DNA of 64,000 nt from Flavobacteriales bacterium (GTDB lineage Bacteria; Bacteroidota; Bacteroidia; Flavobacteriales_F; PHOS-HE28): positions 105,516 through 169,515 of the forward strand of contig JADKGB010000011.1 of the NCBI GenBank assembly GCA_016717225.1, read 5' to 3'. Made by a program: the position numbers and the translations under genes. The first letter of the stretch is position 1. Each line of letters begins with the position of its first letter. A model generated the notes under the pieces. It did no database searches. It was not told the origin of the DNA and saw only the letters and a list, made by a program, of their open reading frames with translations. Shown here piece after piece: positions 23,487 to 32,925 of the stretch.

Positions 23487-26179
23487 GTATTCCCACCTAC
23501 AGTGGCCTCGAGCCCCTGCGCATTTTCGCGGGTGCCAACTTCGTGAACATAGGTGAACGCACCAATGTCACTGGGAGCGCTGCGTTCCGCAAGTTGATCA
23601 AGGAGGGCAAATACGATGAAGCTGTTTCCGTTGCACGGCAGCAGGTGGAGAATGGTGCCCAGGTGATCGATGTCAATATGGACGAAGGCCTGATCGACGG
23701 TGTGCAAGCCATGCGCAAATTGTTGAACTTGATCGCAGCTGAGCCCGATATCGCGCGCGTCCCCGTCATGGTGGATTCCTCGAAGTTCTCCGTGATCGAG
23801 GCCGGCTTGAAGTGCCTGCAAGGAAAGGGCATCGCGAACTCGATAAGCCTCAAGGAAGGGGAGACCGAGTTCTTGCGGCAAGCTCGGATCGTCAGACGCC
23901 TTGGTGCTTCCGCCGTCGTGATGTGCTTCGATGAGCAAGGGCAGGCTGACAATTTCGAACGTCGAATTTCCATCGCTGAACGGGCCTATCGACTGCTGAT
24001 CGACAAAGCGCACTTCGCACCACACGATATCATTATCGACCCCAATATCCTTACTGTGGCAACTGGGATGAGCGAGCATGACCACTACGCGGTGGATTAT
24101 ATCCGCGCTGTATCATGGATCAAGAAACACCTGCCCGGTGCGCTTGTCAGTGGTGGAGTGAGCAACGTGAGTTTCAGCTTCCGTGGCAATGAACCAGTTC
24201 GAGAAGCGATCCACACGGCCTTTCTCTATCACGCGATCAAGGCCGGTATGGATATGGGTATCGTGAATGCCGGACAGATCGGTCTGTACGATGATATCCC
24301 TAAAGACCTGCTGGAGCATGTGGAGGATGTTCTCCTTGCGCGACGCCCGGATGCGACCGAACGCATGGTGATCTTCGCCGAACGATTCAAAGGAGCACCT
24401 TCTGCTGAGGTTGTCGCGCAGCAAGCTGCTTGGCGGGAAGGCTCGGTGGAAGAGCGGTTGAAGCACGCGCTCGTTCACGGGATCATGGACTTCATCGACA
24501 CTGACACGGAGGAAGTGCGCGTTGCTTTACAGGACCCTGTGAAAGTGATCGAAGGCCCATTGATGGCAGGAATGAACGTGGTGGGGGATCTTTTCGGCGC
24601 AGGCAAAATGTTCCTTCCCCAAGTGGTGAAGAGCGCTCGCGTAATGAAGAAGGCCGTTGCTTATTTGGAACCTTATTTATTGGAGAAGAAACGCTCTCTT
24701 CCGCTCGATCAGCAAGGTACTGGAGCCAAGAAGATCCTCATGGCGACGGTGAAGGGCGACGTACATGACATTGGCAAGAACATCGTGGGCGTGATCATGG
24801 CCTGTAACGGGTGGGAGGTGATCGATCTGGGCGTGATGATCCCGTGCGAGAAGATCTTGAAAGCCGCCAAAGACAACAACGTGGATATCATCGGCTTGAG
24901 TGGATTGATAACGCCCTCGCTGGATGAGATGGTGCATGTGGCCAAGGAGATGGAACGCGAAGGATTTACCACTCCTTTGCTTATTGGCGGCGCTACGACC
25001 AGCCGCGTTCATACCGCTGTGCGTGTGGCGCCCCATTACAGCCATTCCGTTGTGCACGTTATCGACGCGAGTCGCAGCGTTCCCGTGGTGAACAATCTGC
25101 TCAGCGACAATGAGAGCGTTCGATATGCCGCTGAAGTGAAGGAGGAGTACATCAAAGTGCGCGCTCAATATGAAGGGCATGAACGAAGCAAAGAGTACCT
25201 GCCTATTGCCGAAGCGCGAGACAAACGGTTCACGATCGACTGGGCGAGCGAGCCTCCGGTAAAACCCAAGAGTACGGGTGTGTTCCCGTTCCGGAATTTT
25301 CCGATAGCACAGCTTGTACCCTATGTCGATTGGACGCCCTTCTTCATGGCTTGGGAACTTGCCGGCAAGTACCCGAAGATCCTGAAGGATGCCGTTGTGG
25401 GGGTAGAAGCAACCCGATTGTTCGCAGATGCCCAACAGATGCTCGACAGGATCGTGAAGGAGAACTGGCTACAGGCCCATGGTGTAGCTGCTATCTGGCC
25501 TGCAAATTCGGTTGGTGACGATATCGAGGTCTATCGAGATGGTGCTCGTTCGGAAACCCTGGGCCGCTTTCACTCGTTGAGACAGCAATTGAAAAAGGCA
25601 CCAGGACTGCCCTATATGGCATTGGCGGACTTCATCGCACCAAAAAACAGCGGAACCACCGATCACCTTGGTGGTTTTGCGGTTACTGTTGGCCATGGCG
25701 TGGATGAGCGTGCCAAACGTTTCGAGCAAGCTGGTGATGATTACAACGCGATCATGCTGAAAGCCCTCGCCGATCGACTTGCCGAAGCCTTCGCGGAAAA
25801 ACTCCACGAAACCGTTCGGAAAGAGCTCTGGGGTTATGGTAATTCGGAGGCGCTCAGCAACGAACAGCTGATCAAGGAGGATTACGATGGCATTCGCCCA
25901 GCACCCGGTTATCCAGCCTGCCCGGACCATACCGAAAAGCCTGAACTTTTCCGTTTGCTGGATGCAGAGAAACATACCGGTATCGAACTCACGGAAAGTC
26001 TCGCCATGTTTCCAACGGCTGCTGTGAGTGGCTGGTACTTCGCCCACCCCAAGAGCAAGTATTTCGGCGTTGGTCGCATAAGTCGCGACCAGCTGGTTGA
26101 TATCGCTGCACGCAAGGATCGGCCCATCCCGGAAATGGAGCGCTGGCTCGGAAGTAACCTTGCATATTCCAGTTCCTGA
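23483..26179 (+). CDS. metH: Methionine synthase, folate-, cobalamin- and SAM-binding subunit (split MetH, part 2)
   Basis: 898 residues in the order of MetH modules 2-4. The methyltetrahydrofolate (pterin-binding) barrel comes first (NIGERTNVTGSAAFRKLI, QVIDVNMDEGLIDG). The cobalamin domain follows with its helical cap and the DxHxxG motif DVHDIG at 426-431 (His428 is the lower cobalt ligand), plus GLSGLITPSLDEM and GGATTS. The C-terminal activation domain ends with FPTAAVSGWYFAHPKSKYFGVG and its RIxRDQ-like segment. It makes methionine from homocysteine, with reductive reactivation by SAM. It is translated with part 1 through an ATGA overlap. Confidence 0.96.
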   Translation: MSIPTYSGLEPLRIFAGANFVNIGERTNVTGSAAFRKLIKEGKYDEAVSVARQQVENGAQVIDVNMDEGLIDGVQAMRKLLNLIAAEPDIARVPVMVDSSKFSVIEAGLKCLQGKGIANSISLKEGETEFLRQARIVRRLGASAVVMCFDEQGQADNFERRISIAERAYRLLIDKAHFAPHDIIIDPNILTVATGMSEHDHYAVDYIRAVSWIKKHLPGALVSGGVSNVSFSFRGNEPVREAIHTAFLYHAIKAGMDMGIVNAGQIGLYDDIPKDLLEHVEDVLLARRPDATERMVIFAERFKGAPSAEVVAQQAAWREGSVEERLKHALVHGIMDFIDTDTEEVRVALQDPVKVIEGPLMAGMNVVGDLFGAGKMFLPQVVKSARVMKKAVAYLEPYLLEKKRSLPLDQQGTGAKKILMATVKGDVHDIGKNIVGVIMACNGWEVIDLGVMIPCEKILKAAKDNNVDIIGLSGLITPSLDEMVHVAKEMEREGFTTPLLIGGATTSRVHTAVRVAPHYSHSVVHVIDASRSVPVVNNLLSDNESVRYAAEVKEEYIKVRAQYEGHERSKEYLPIAEARDKRFTIDWASEPPVKPKSTGVFPFRNFPIAQLVPYVDWTPFFMAWELAGKYPKILKDAVVGVEATRLFADAQQMLDRIVKENWLQAHGVAAIWPANSVGDDIEVYRDGARSETLGRFHSLRQQLKKAPGLPYMALADFIAPKNSGTTDHLGGFAVTVGHGVDERAKRFEQAGDDYNAIMLKALADRLAEAFAEKLHETVRKELWGYGNSEALSNEQLIKEDYDGIRPAPGYPACPDHTEKPELFRLLDAEKHTGIELTESLAMFPTAAVSGWYFAHPKSKYFGVGRISRDQLVDIAARKDRPIPEMERWLGSNLAYSSS

Positions 26180-26198
26180 TAACTGTACCGTTGGCCTT

Positions 26199-27428
26199 GT
26201 GAAACTCTCCTGTCGCACATATCTGGTCCTGTTCGTTTTGTTCGCATCTGCGAATTGTGTGCTCGCACAGAAGCCGCTTACACAGAACAATGGTGATTGT
26301 TCAGGAGCGGTGTTCATCAAGGATTCGGTATACGTATGCGATCAGACTGTTCGTGGATTTGGCAACATTCTCGAGATCAAGGAGAATCCTGCGGACCAGA
26401 AGGAGTGGTTCGAGCGCGAGCACAACACCACTTGGTATACGTTCCGTTCCCCTGTGAAGACAAGCATCACCTTGGAGATCATCCCGAAGAATATTGATGA
26501 CGACATCGATTTCCTGGTATTCGAAGGAGCAATTCCAGGAATTTGCGATAAGGTGCAACAGAAGGCGGTGACGCCGTTGCGAACGAACATCAGTAGGAAC
26601 GACAAGGCTAACGGCAGTATTTGCGGATTGCGAAAAGACGCTCCGGAAGACTTTGTTCGGTCAGGAGTTGGCTCGTCGTTCAGTCGCGCACTTGATGCCG
26701 AGGAAGGCCAATTGCTTTACCTTGTAGTTGACTATCAGGATCGTCCGCTCGACGGCTACACCATACGGTTCCATTACGATCCGCCGCCACCACCACCGAT
26801 CCCAGAGGCGACCACAAGGACCCAAGAACTACGCATCAAGGTGACCGATGCCAAGACCGGTAAACCGTTGGATGCCAACATCGCCATAGAGGGTATGGTC
26901 TTCGATTCGATAGTAGAAGCGAAAGGCAAGAGCCAATATGTGCTCAAAATGGAGCCTTATCGGAACCTCAAATTCGGTTGCATTCGCCCGGGTTATTTGT
27001 TCTACAATTCAAAGGTGAAAGGGACGTCTGGCGATGTGGTGGAAGTAGAAGTGAAGCTGACCCCCATTGTTGCTGGTGAGCATGTGGTACTTGATGATAT
27101 TCGTTTCGTCGGCAACGATACCAAGGTCATGCGTTCTTCGGAAGCTCCCATGTTGCTGCTTCTACGTTTCATGCAAGCGAATCCCAAGGTGAAAGTCGAG
27201 ATCCAGGGACACGTGAACGGGCCTACCTACAAGAATACCAAGGAGTTCATTGAACTCAGCACTGGGCGGGCCAAAACCGTATTTGAGTTCTTGCTGGTCA
27301 ATGATGTGGAACCTTCGCGCATTTCATTTGTCGGCCTTGGGAATTCTCAAATGCTCTATCCAGAACCCAAGAACAAAGAGCAGAGTGAGGCCAATCGCCG
27401 GGTGGAGATCAGGATCCTTTCGAATTAA
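26199..27428 (+). CDS. Secreted OmpA-family protein
   Basis: 409 residues from a GTG at 26199 that begins a signal peptide (VKLSCRTYLVLFVLFASANCVLAQ). The N-terminal third is a beta-rich domain with NNTTWYTF-like features (EREHNTTWYTFRSP). A proline run PPPPPPIPEA links to a carboxypeptidase-regulatory-like repeat (RIKVTDAKTGKPLDANIAI). The C-terminal 100 residues are an OmpA domain (VEIQGHVNGP, STGRAKTVFEFLL, ISFVGLGNSQ, NRRVEIRIL) that binds peptidoglycan. Bacteroidota carry many such periplasmic anchors; the substrate of the first domain is unknown. Confidence 0.82.
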   Translation: MKLSCRTYLVLFVLFASANCVLAQKPLTQNNGDCSGAVFIKDSVYVCDQTVRGFGNILEIKENPADQKEWFEREHNTTWYTFRSPVKTSITLEIIPKNIDDDIDFLVFEGAIPGICDKVQQKAVTPLRTNISRNDKANGSICGLRKDAPEDFVRSGVGSSFSRALDAEEGQLLYLVVDYQDRPLDGYTIRFHYDPPPPPPIPEATTRTQELRIKVTDAKTGKPLDANIAIEGMVFDSIVEAKGKSQYVLKMEPYRNLKFGCIRPGYLFYNSKVKGTSGDVVEVEVKLTPIVAGEHVVLDDIRFVGNDTKVMRSSEAPMLLLLRFMQANPKVKVEIQGHVNGPTYKNTKEFIELSTGRAKTVFEFLLVNDVEPSRISFVGLGNSQMLYPEPKNKEQSEANRRVEIRILSN

Positions 27429-27577
27429 GGCCTGCGGCGCAGCGTCTCGTAGAGTGCTTGCTGCACACGTTTTCGCCAGTTCACTCGATCTTCTGCCCAC
27501 CGCACCGGCCATTCACCGTTCATCCAACCAGTGATCCTGATCGTCCATCCCCGAATAGTTTTGCCATTGCTGCTCAT
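27425..27577 (-). CDS. Candidate 50-residue protein in the gap before the TolC-like gene
   Basis: An ATG at 27577 opens a frame to a TAA at 27425, overlapping the OmpA-like gene's stop. The product is Trp- and Arg-rich with a natural-looking composition (start MSSNGKTIRGWTIRITGWM, end QQALYETLRRRP). No ribosome-binding site or promoter is clear, and the frame covers the -7 box of the opposite gene. It could be a conserved small protein or a chance frame; it is listed because the gap is otherwise unexplained. Confidence 0.35.
   Translation of the reverse strand: MSSNGKTIRGWTIRITGWMNGEWPVRWAEDRVNWRKRVQQALYETLRRRP
27556..27563 (+). promoter_or_regulatory. -7 box of the TolC-like gene
   Basis: TAGTTTTG, an exact consensus match, 38 bp before the ATG at 27601. 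Confidence 0.5.
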
Positions 27578-27600
27578 CCGCAGTGCTGAACCATTCGATC

Positions 27601-29016
27601 ATGAGGACATCGATCATCCTGTTTGCCGTGCTGCTTTTCGCAGAAGCCAATGCTCAACAGAAGTGGACACTGGAACAATGCGTTCAACGTGCAGAGGACA
27701 AGAACCTCACTGTGCGCGACGCGCAGTTGAACGCTGAACTGGCGGATCGGACCCATGATCAAGCGTTCTGGTCTTTTCTGCCGAATTTGAACGCTGGCGG
27801 AACGCATGGCTATAACTACGGTCGTGTGATCGATCGTTTCACCAACACCTTCGCTACGGACAGGGTCCGCACGAACAACTTCTGGCTGAACAGCGACCTC
27901 GCGATCTACCAAGGTGGCCGGGTTCGAAATACATACAAGCAAACGCAGCTGGACGAGCTGGCTGCTGCAAAAGGCCTAGAAGCCTCGCGGAACGATGTGC
28001 GTGTGGAAGTGGTACGCGGTTACCTGAACGTATTGGGCTTGCGCGAGCGGATCACTGCAGCAGAGGCTCAAGCAGCCAATTCACGTGAACAGATCACGCG
28101 CGTGCAAGCTTTGGTAGACGCGGGCCGGTCCGCCAGGGGCGAGTTGCTGGACATCAACGCACAACTCGCGAGCGAGGAATACACGGTGACGGATCTTCAG
28201 AACCAGCACGACCAAGCTCTTCTGCAATTGGGCCAGGCACTGCGTCTGGAGCCAAATGAAATGAACGGTTTCGATATTGCTACACCACAGATCGGGAACC
28301 TTGTGATGGCACAACCCGTGGCCAAGGAAGACGACGTGCTGGGAACTGTGCTCGCAACAAATCCCGCTTTTGCCCAAAGCGAACTCAATGCTCAAAGCGC
28401 TGAAAAGGGAGTCACTATTGCGCGCTCAGGCATGCTGCCGTCCCTGGGATTCAACGCATCGGTCGGCACTGGTTATTCCGGAAGGAATTTCGAAACAGTT
28501 GGTGAACCCATCATATCAGAACAACCGATCGGAGCAACAGAGACCGGGGAGATCGTGTATGCACCCAGTTTTGACTTCGCAACGCAGACCCGCCCGTTCG
28601 GAAAACAGCTCGATGACAACCTGAACGAGTCGATCAGCTTTACCTTGAGTGTGCCTATTTTCAACAACAAGCAGAACAGCTTGGCCGCGGATCGTGCACG
28701 TATTCAGCATGAACAGGCAAAGAACCGGCAAGAGAGCCAGCGGCTTTCGTTGCAACGCGATGTTCAGAACGCCCTTGTCGCGCAACGCAATGCGTTCCGC
28801 CAGTATGAGAGCGCTCGTAAGAGTGTTGAGGCATCGGAAGGTTCTTTGGGTTTCGCCCAGGAACGATTCACCCAGAATGTGATCACGGCGATCGAACTCA
28901 ACACGGCCAAAGTGCGCGTCCAACAGGCGACCGCCGACCTGATCAATGCGAAGTACAGCTATTTGATGGCCCAGAAGTCACTCGACATTCTACAAGGCCT
29001 GCCTCTAACGCTCTGA
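27601..29016 (+). CDS. TolC-family outer-membrane efflux protein
   Basis: 471 residues from the ATG at 27601, with signal peptide ending NAQQ. It has the TolC/OEP pattern of two long helical repeats: WTLEQCVQRAEDKNLTVRDAQLNAELA at the start, then FLPNLNAGGTHGYNYGRVID, and a second half with PSLGFNASVGTGYSG and VQQATADLINAKYSYLMAQKSLDILQG. OEP proteins form trimeric channels across the outer membrane and periplasm for type I secretion or RND efflux. No membrane-fusion or pump gene is adjacent, so the partner is unknown. The following tsaB gene starts 2 bp after its stop. Confidence 0.92.
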   Translation: MRTSIILFAVLLFAEANAQQKWTLEQCVQRAEDKNLTVRDAQLNAELADRTHDQAFWSFLPNLNAGGTHGYNYGRVIDRFTNTFATDRVRTNNFWLNSDLAIYQGGRVRNTYKQTQLDELAAAKGLEASRNDVRVEVVRGYLNVLGLRERITAAEAQAANSREQITRVQALVDAGRSARGELLDINAQLASEEYTVTDLQNQHDQALLQLGQALRLEPNEMNGFDIATPQIGNLVMAQPVAKEDDVLGTVLATNPAFAQSELNAQSAEKGVTIARSGMLPSLGFNASVGTGYSGRNFETVGEPIISEQPIGATETGEIVYAPSFDFATQTRPFGKQLDDNLNESISFTLSVPIFNNKQNSLAADRARIQHEQAKNRQESQRLSLQRDVQNALVAQRNAFRQYESARKSVEASEGSLGFAQERFTQNVITAIELNTAKVRVQQATADLINAKYSYLMAQKSLDILQGLPLTL

Positions 29017-29018
29017 AT

Positions 29019-29717
29019 TTGCCTCTGCTGCTCTCGTTCGATACGGCAACCAAGCACTGTGCTGTTGCACTCAGTGAAGGTTGTCGCGTGCTCGCTTCGC
29101 GGGTTGAGGAGGGGGAGAAGTTCAGCCACGCTGAAAAATTGAACGTCTTTATCGCTGAGGTGATGACCGAGGCCGGTAGAGACATGGATGAATTGGATGC
29201 CGTAGCCGTGGGTGTTGGTCCAGGTTCTTACACCGGTTTGCGCATCGGGCTCTCAGCTGCCAAGGGTTTGTGCTTCGCGTTGGATATTCCGTTGATAGGT
29301 ATGGGCACCTTGGATGTTCTGGTCGCACAGTACCTCTCGCTTCCCAATATTGATCGGCAACCAGGCGATGTATTATTCCCAATGATCGATGCACGACGCA
29401 TGGAGGTTTTTACAACAGCCTTTGATGGTTCAGGTAAAGAAGTCGGTGAAAGCCAGCCTATGATACTGGATGATCCGTGGTGCAGTGCTTTACCGCAGGA
29501 CAAGAGACATTTGGTTTTTGGTGATGGAGCGGACAAAGCCTCCGCGCTCTGGACCGGTCATTCACAGGTCACTCATGTAGTCGGCATTCGTCCTAGCGTG
29601 TTCGGTTTGGTCGCTTGCGCAGAGACGCTGTTCAGCCGCGGTGACTTTGCCGATATGGTACGATCGGTTCCCGCCTATGGTAAGGTTGCGCGTGTTGGCG
29701 GAGGTTTTCCGTTGTAG
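29019..29717 (+). CDS. tsaB: tRNA threonylcarbamoyladenosine protein TsaB
   Basis: 232 residues from a TTG 2 bp downstream of the TolC-like stop. ASKHA-type fold with LLSFDTATKHCAVALSEG, the hallmark GVGPGSYTGLRIGLSAAKGL, and PMIDARRMEVFTTAF. TsaB partners TsaD and TsaE to make t6A37 in ANN-decoding tRNAs and is usually essential. The unusual TTG start next to the upstream stop suggests translational coupling. Confidence 0.94.
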   Translation: MPLLLSFDTATKHCAVALSEGCRVLASRVEEGEKFSHAEKLNVFIAEVMTEAGRDMDELDAVAVGVGPGSYTGLRIGLSAAKGLCFALDIPLIGMGTLDVLVAQYLSLPNIDRQPGDVLFPMIDARRMEVFTTAFDGSGKEVGESQPMILDDPWCSALPQDKRHLVFGDGADKASALWTGHSQVTHVVGIRPSVFGLVACAETLFSRGDFADMVRSVPAYGKVARVGGGFPL

Positions 29718-29847
29718 CCCTAGTTCCCCTGGGCTCATTTCCCTTTTTGTACGGAGCCGTCGCGTTCAGCCCCGCCTCAGAGGTAACAAGCGAACTATCG
29801 GCTAGTGCGGATCCACGACCTATTGGGCCACACGGTCATGGAATGCC

Positions 29848-30747
29848 TCATCTGCGTTCAGTGGTGTAACGCATGATGTGTATGAGACCGGTCTCCAGGT
29901 CTTTGGCGATCGTTGCTTTCAGGAACATCGAGCTATCCTCGTACAGATATTCGATGTGGCGGATCGGTTTTTCATTCCTGAACTGGTCGCACATGACAAC
30001 GTTGCCGGCAACATCGTAATGCCAGATGTGTTTGGTCGTGGTTGGGTTAGAGAGGTCCGGCTGTTCGATGCGTTCTGCGAGCCGCCCTTTTTCCGCGTAT
30101 CGAAAGGTGACACGGCCCCGCCTTCCAGTAATCAGAAAGTGGTCGTCGATCACACGCAGATAACCCCACTCGTCGGTGTGATAAAACTGTTCGCGATACG
30201 GTAACCCTCGGTCGTTCAACCATGTTTTCTGCAACACGGTGTCGTTCACGTCTTCGTAGGTGAACCGTTCTTCGCTGATGATCGTTTCTCTACCTCGCTG
30301 AAGGTTGTACCGATCGCCACTGAGGTTTTCGATGCGCACGTACACCTGCTTCGCAACCCGGCCCTTGGCGTCCGATGAATCGCGGAACGCGAAGTGGCCG
30401 TTGAGGTCATTGCGAAGTTGTTCAATTGCCCTGCCCAGCGTGTCGTATGTCCAAGCAACTGATGCCGTATCTCGACCGCTGCCTGGCTTGCCGAAGGTGT
30501 TGTTCGTGGAGACTGTGGATCCGCTGCGGTCGAAGCTGTAGAACGAGCGATCGCTCTTGTCCCGAATGGGTTCTCCATCTCGTTTCACGCTTGCCTGCCC
30601 ACTGATGCTTGCTACGTTGTTCAGTCGTATGAACGCTGCATTGAAATGCAGGATCATCGGGTCATTGAGGCCGGGTTCCACGACCAACACTTGCGCTTGC
30701 GCTTGGGTAACGACCAGAATGGCAATAGCCGCAACGCCCCGGATCAT
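29848..30747 (-). CDS. Secreted protein of unknown function
   Basis: 299 residues from the ATG at 30747, where a signal peptide starts (MIRGVAAIAILVVTQAQAQ); the longer frame upstream overlaps the thioredoxin-like gene. The mature part has repeated short Tyr/Arg/Asp-rich stretches (WTYDTLGRAIEQLRND, RFTYEDVNDTVLQKTWLNDRGLPYREQ, WHYDVAGNVVMCDQF), which resemble YD/RHS-type or MORN-like beta repeats but are too loose to assign. It overlaps the upstream DUF255 gene by 4 bp, so it is probably co-transcribed with it. Confidence 0.7.
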   Translation of the reverse strand: MIRGVAAIAILVVTQAQAQVLVVEPGLNDPMILHFNAAFIRLNNVASISGQASVKRDGEPIRDKSDRSFYSFDRSGSTVSTNNTFGKPGSGRDTASVAWTYDTLGRAIEQLRNDLNGHFAFRDSSDAKGRVAKQVYVRIENLSGDRYNLQRGRETIISEERFTYEDVNDTVLQKTWLNDRGLPYREQFYHTDEWGYLRVIDDHFLITGRRGRVTFRYAEKGRLAERIEQPDLSNPTTTKHIWHYDVAGNVVMCDQFRNEKPIRHIEYLYEDSSMFLKATIAKDLETGLIHIMRYTTERR

Positions 30748-32888
30748 TTCAGCTGCTTCATGGCGTCTTTCACACTGCCCACCGGTAGCTGGCAAGCTTT
30801 GTTCTCGCAGACGTAAATAGTGGTGCTCGTACCAAGGGTTTTCTCCGCGAGCAACGGTATCGCGCTGCTGGTGAGGGTGCCCAGAAACATGCGGTTCGGC
30901 AAGTAGTGTGGTGCGAACTCTTTTCTCCGCACCAAGGCATCCGGCCCCGTTATGGCGATCTCGTAGTAAGGAAATACGTGCATCAGCATCGCCTGTGCCC
31001 AGTTGCTGTAGCCGCTCGGATAACGTTCGAATTCCCCTTGCACGTTGTTCAGCATCTGTGAGCTCATGGCCATATATCGCGGCTCGTCGAACAAGGAGCC
31101 GAGAACATGCAACGACTTGCACAAGCTGCTGTTGCTGGCTGGGATCACGTTGTCATGCACTTCCATCTTGCGCGCGATCAATGCTGGGTCCAGATCGCTG
31201 GTGTAATAGAACATGCCTGACCCGCTGTCCTGAAAATGTGTGATGGTATAGTCTGTGAGTTTGCGCGCCTCGGAGAGCCATTGCTCCAGAAAGGTCTGTT
31301 CGTACAGGGCCAATAGCGCTTCAATGGTGAAGCTGTAGTCATCCAAGTACGCATTGATGTTGCCTTTCCCTTTGATCTCCTTCCCTTTCGGGGGAACGTA
31401 GTTGCGCCATAGACCGCCGTCTTCACGCCGAAGATCCGAGAGCAACAAGTACATCGTATTGCGCGCTTTCTCCAGATAGCGTTCCTCTCCGAGAGCCTCA
31501 TACGCCTTGCACCAGGCGATCACCATCAAAGCGTTCCAGCTTGTGAGCGATTTGTTATCGAGGCCTGGCCGCACGCGCTTCGAACGGTCTTCCAATAATC
31601 GACCATTGATCTGTGCGGCCTTGACCCTCATATCCTCAATGGACAAGCCCAGGCGTTTTGCGATGGCTGCATCGTCGGCATCCCTTAGCAAGATGTTGTT
31701 GCCATGCTCCCAGAGGGCCTTGCCATCAACCTCGTAATACTTTTCGGCGAAGGCGATATCGGTGCCAAGCACACGTTGCAGGTCAGCTTTGGTCCACACA
31801 TAGAACTTGCCTTCCTCTCCTTCACTATCGGCATCCAGCGCGCTGTAGCACGCATCGAACGGGCCGAGCATTTCGCGCTCGATGAATGCAAGTGTACGTT
31901 CAACAACATCCTTGTACAACGGTTCTTTCGTCGCCTGATAAGCCTGGCTGTAGAGCGATACCAGTTGTGCGTTATCGTAAAGCATTTTCTCAAAGTGAGG
32001 CACTTTCCAGATCCCGTCCACACTATAGCGCGCAAAACCTCCGCCCACCTGGTCATAGATGCCGCCGAGCGCCATTTTATGCAACGTGAGGTCCACTTGT
32101 GCTTTGATATCGCCATCGTTCGCCAACGAACCGTACTTCAACAGGAATTCCCAGTTGTTGGGCATGGGGAATTTTGGCGCATGGTCCGTGCCTCCGTCGA
32201 TGCGATCAAAAGTGCTGTCCATTACGTGCACCATGCGTGCAAGAGTGCGGCGATCGAAGTCCGGTGCTTCGGGGTTCAACATGATGAGTTCGCTTCGCTT
32301 CACACCCTCGTGCAACTGCTCCGCATAACCCATCACCTTTTTGGGGTCCGTCTTCCACGTTTCTCCAAGGTCGTTCAAGAGTTGCACCCATTGTTGAGGT
32401 GGATAATATGTGCCGCCATAAACAGGCCTGGCATCGGGAAGGATGAAACAGTTCAACGGCCAGCCACCGCGACCGGTCATCAGTTGCACCGCGTTCATGT
32501 ACACCTGATCCACATCGGGGCGCTCTTCGCGATCCACTTTGATACAGATGAACCGATCGTTCATGATGCGCGCAATGCTGTCGTTCTCGAAGCACTCACG
32601 TTCCATTACATGGCACCAATGGCAAGCCGAATAGCCGATGCTCAGCAGAACCAATTTGTTCTCGGCCTTGGCTTTCGCGAACGCTTCTTCGCTCCACGGA
32701 TACCAATCCACCGGATTGTGCGCATGTTGCAGCAGGTAGGGACTTGTTTCGTTCGCTAGGCGACTGGTATGGCGATGCATGATAGTGTCCTGCTCGTTTT
32801 CCGTAGCTCCTTTACCGCTGTGATCGCAACCGGGCACAAGTGCCATGCTGGAAATTATTGCGATCAAGGTTAGTTTGGCGAACGACAT
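30744..32888 (-). CDS. DUF255 / YyaL-type thioredoxin-domain protein, lipoprotein-like
   Basis: 714 residues. The leader MSFAKLTLIAIISSMALVPGC has a possible lipobox, suggesting periplasmic lipid anchoring, although most family members are cytoplasmic. The thioredoxin-like DUF255 domain (about 40-200) has ETSPYLLQHAHNPVDWYPW, the CHWCHVM motif, VDREERPDVDQVYM and GGWPLNCF. The remaining 500 residues are an alpha/alpha barrel of the N-acylglucosamine epimerase type. Function of this SPATA20/YyaL family is not firmly known. Its start codon overlaps the first ATG of the divergent membrane protein frame. Confidence 0.9.
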   Translation of the reverse strand: MSFAKLTLIAIISSMALVPGCDHSGKGATENEQDTIMHRHTSRLANETSPYLLQHAHNPVDWYPWSEEAFAKAKAENKLVLLSIGYSACHWCHVMERECFENDSIARIMNDRFICIKVDREERPDVDQVYMNAVQLMTGRGGWPLNCFILPDARPVYGGTYYPPQQWVQLLNDLGETWKTDPKKVMGYAEQLHEGVKRSELIMLNPEAPDFDRRTLARMVHVMDSTFDRIDGGTDHAPKFPMPNNWEFLLKYGSLANDGDIKAQVDLTLHKMALGGIYDQVGGGFARYSVDGIWKVPHFEKMLYDNAQLVSLYSQAYQATKEPLYKDVVERTLAFIEREMLGPFDACYSALDADSEGEEGKFYVWTKADLQRVLGTDIAFAEKYYEVDGKALWEHGNNILLRDADDAAIAKRLGLSIEDMRVKAAQINGRLLEDRSKRVRPGLDNKSLTSWNALMVIAWCKAYEALGEERYLEKARNTMYLLLSDLRREDGGLWRNYVPPKGKEIKGKGNINAYLDDYSFTIEALLALYEQTFLEQWLSEARKLTDYTITHFQDSGSGMFYYTSDLDPALIARKMEVHDNVIPASNSSLCKSLHVLGSLFDEPRYMAMSSQMLNNVQGEFERYPSGYSNWAQAMLMHVFPYYEIAITGPDALVRRKEFAPHYLPNRMFLGTLTSSAIPLLAEKTLGTSTTIYVCENKACQLPVGSVKDAMKQLK

Positions 32889-32925
32889 GATCGATCAAAG
32901 GAACGAGGAAGATGGGCGCCGACGT

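Noticed and set aside
22485..26179. metH as a frameshifted single gene
   Set aside because: The two parts meet at a clean ATGA overlap between domains, and the split form is usual in this phylum, so this is not damage.
31704..32759. 351-codon frame opposite the DUF255 gene
   Set aside because: Antisense shadow; the minus-strand frame has unmistakable family motifs.
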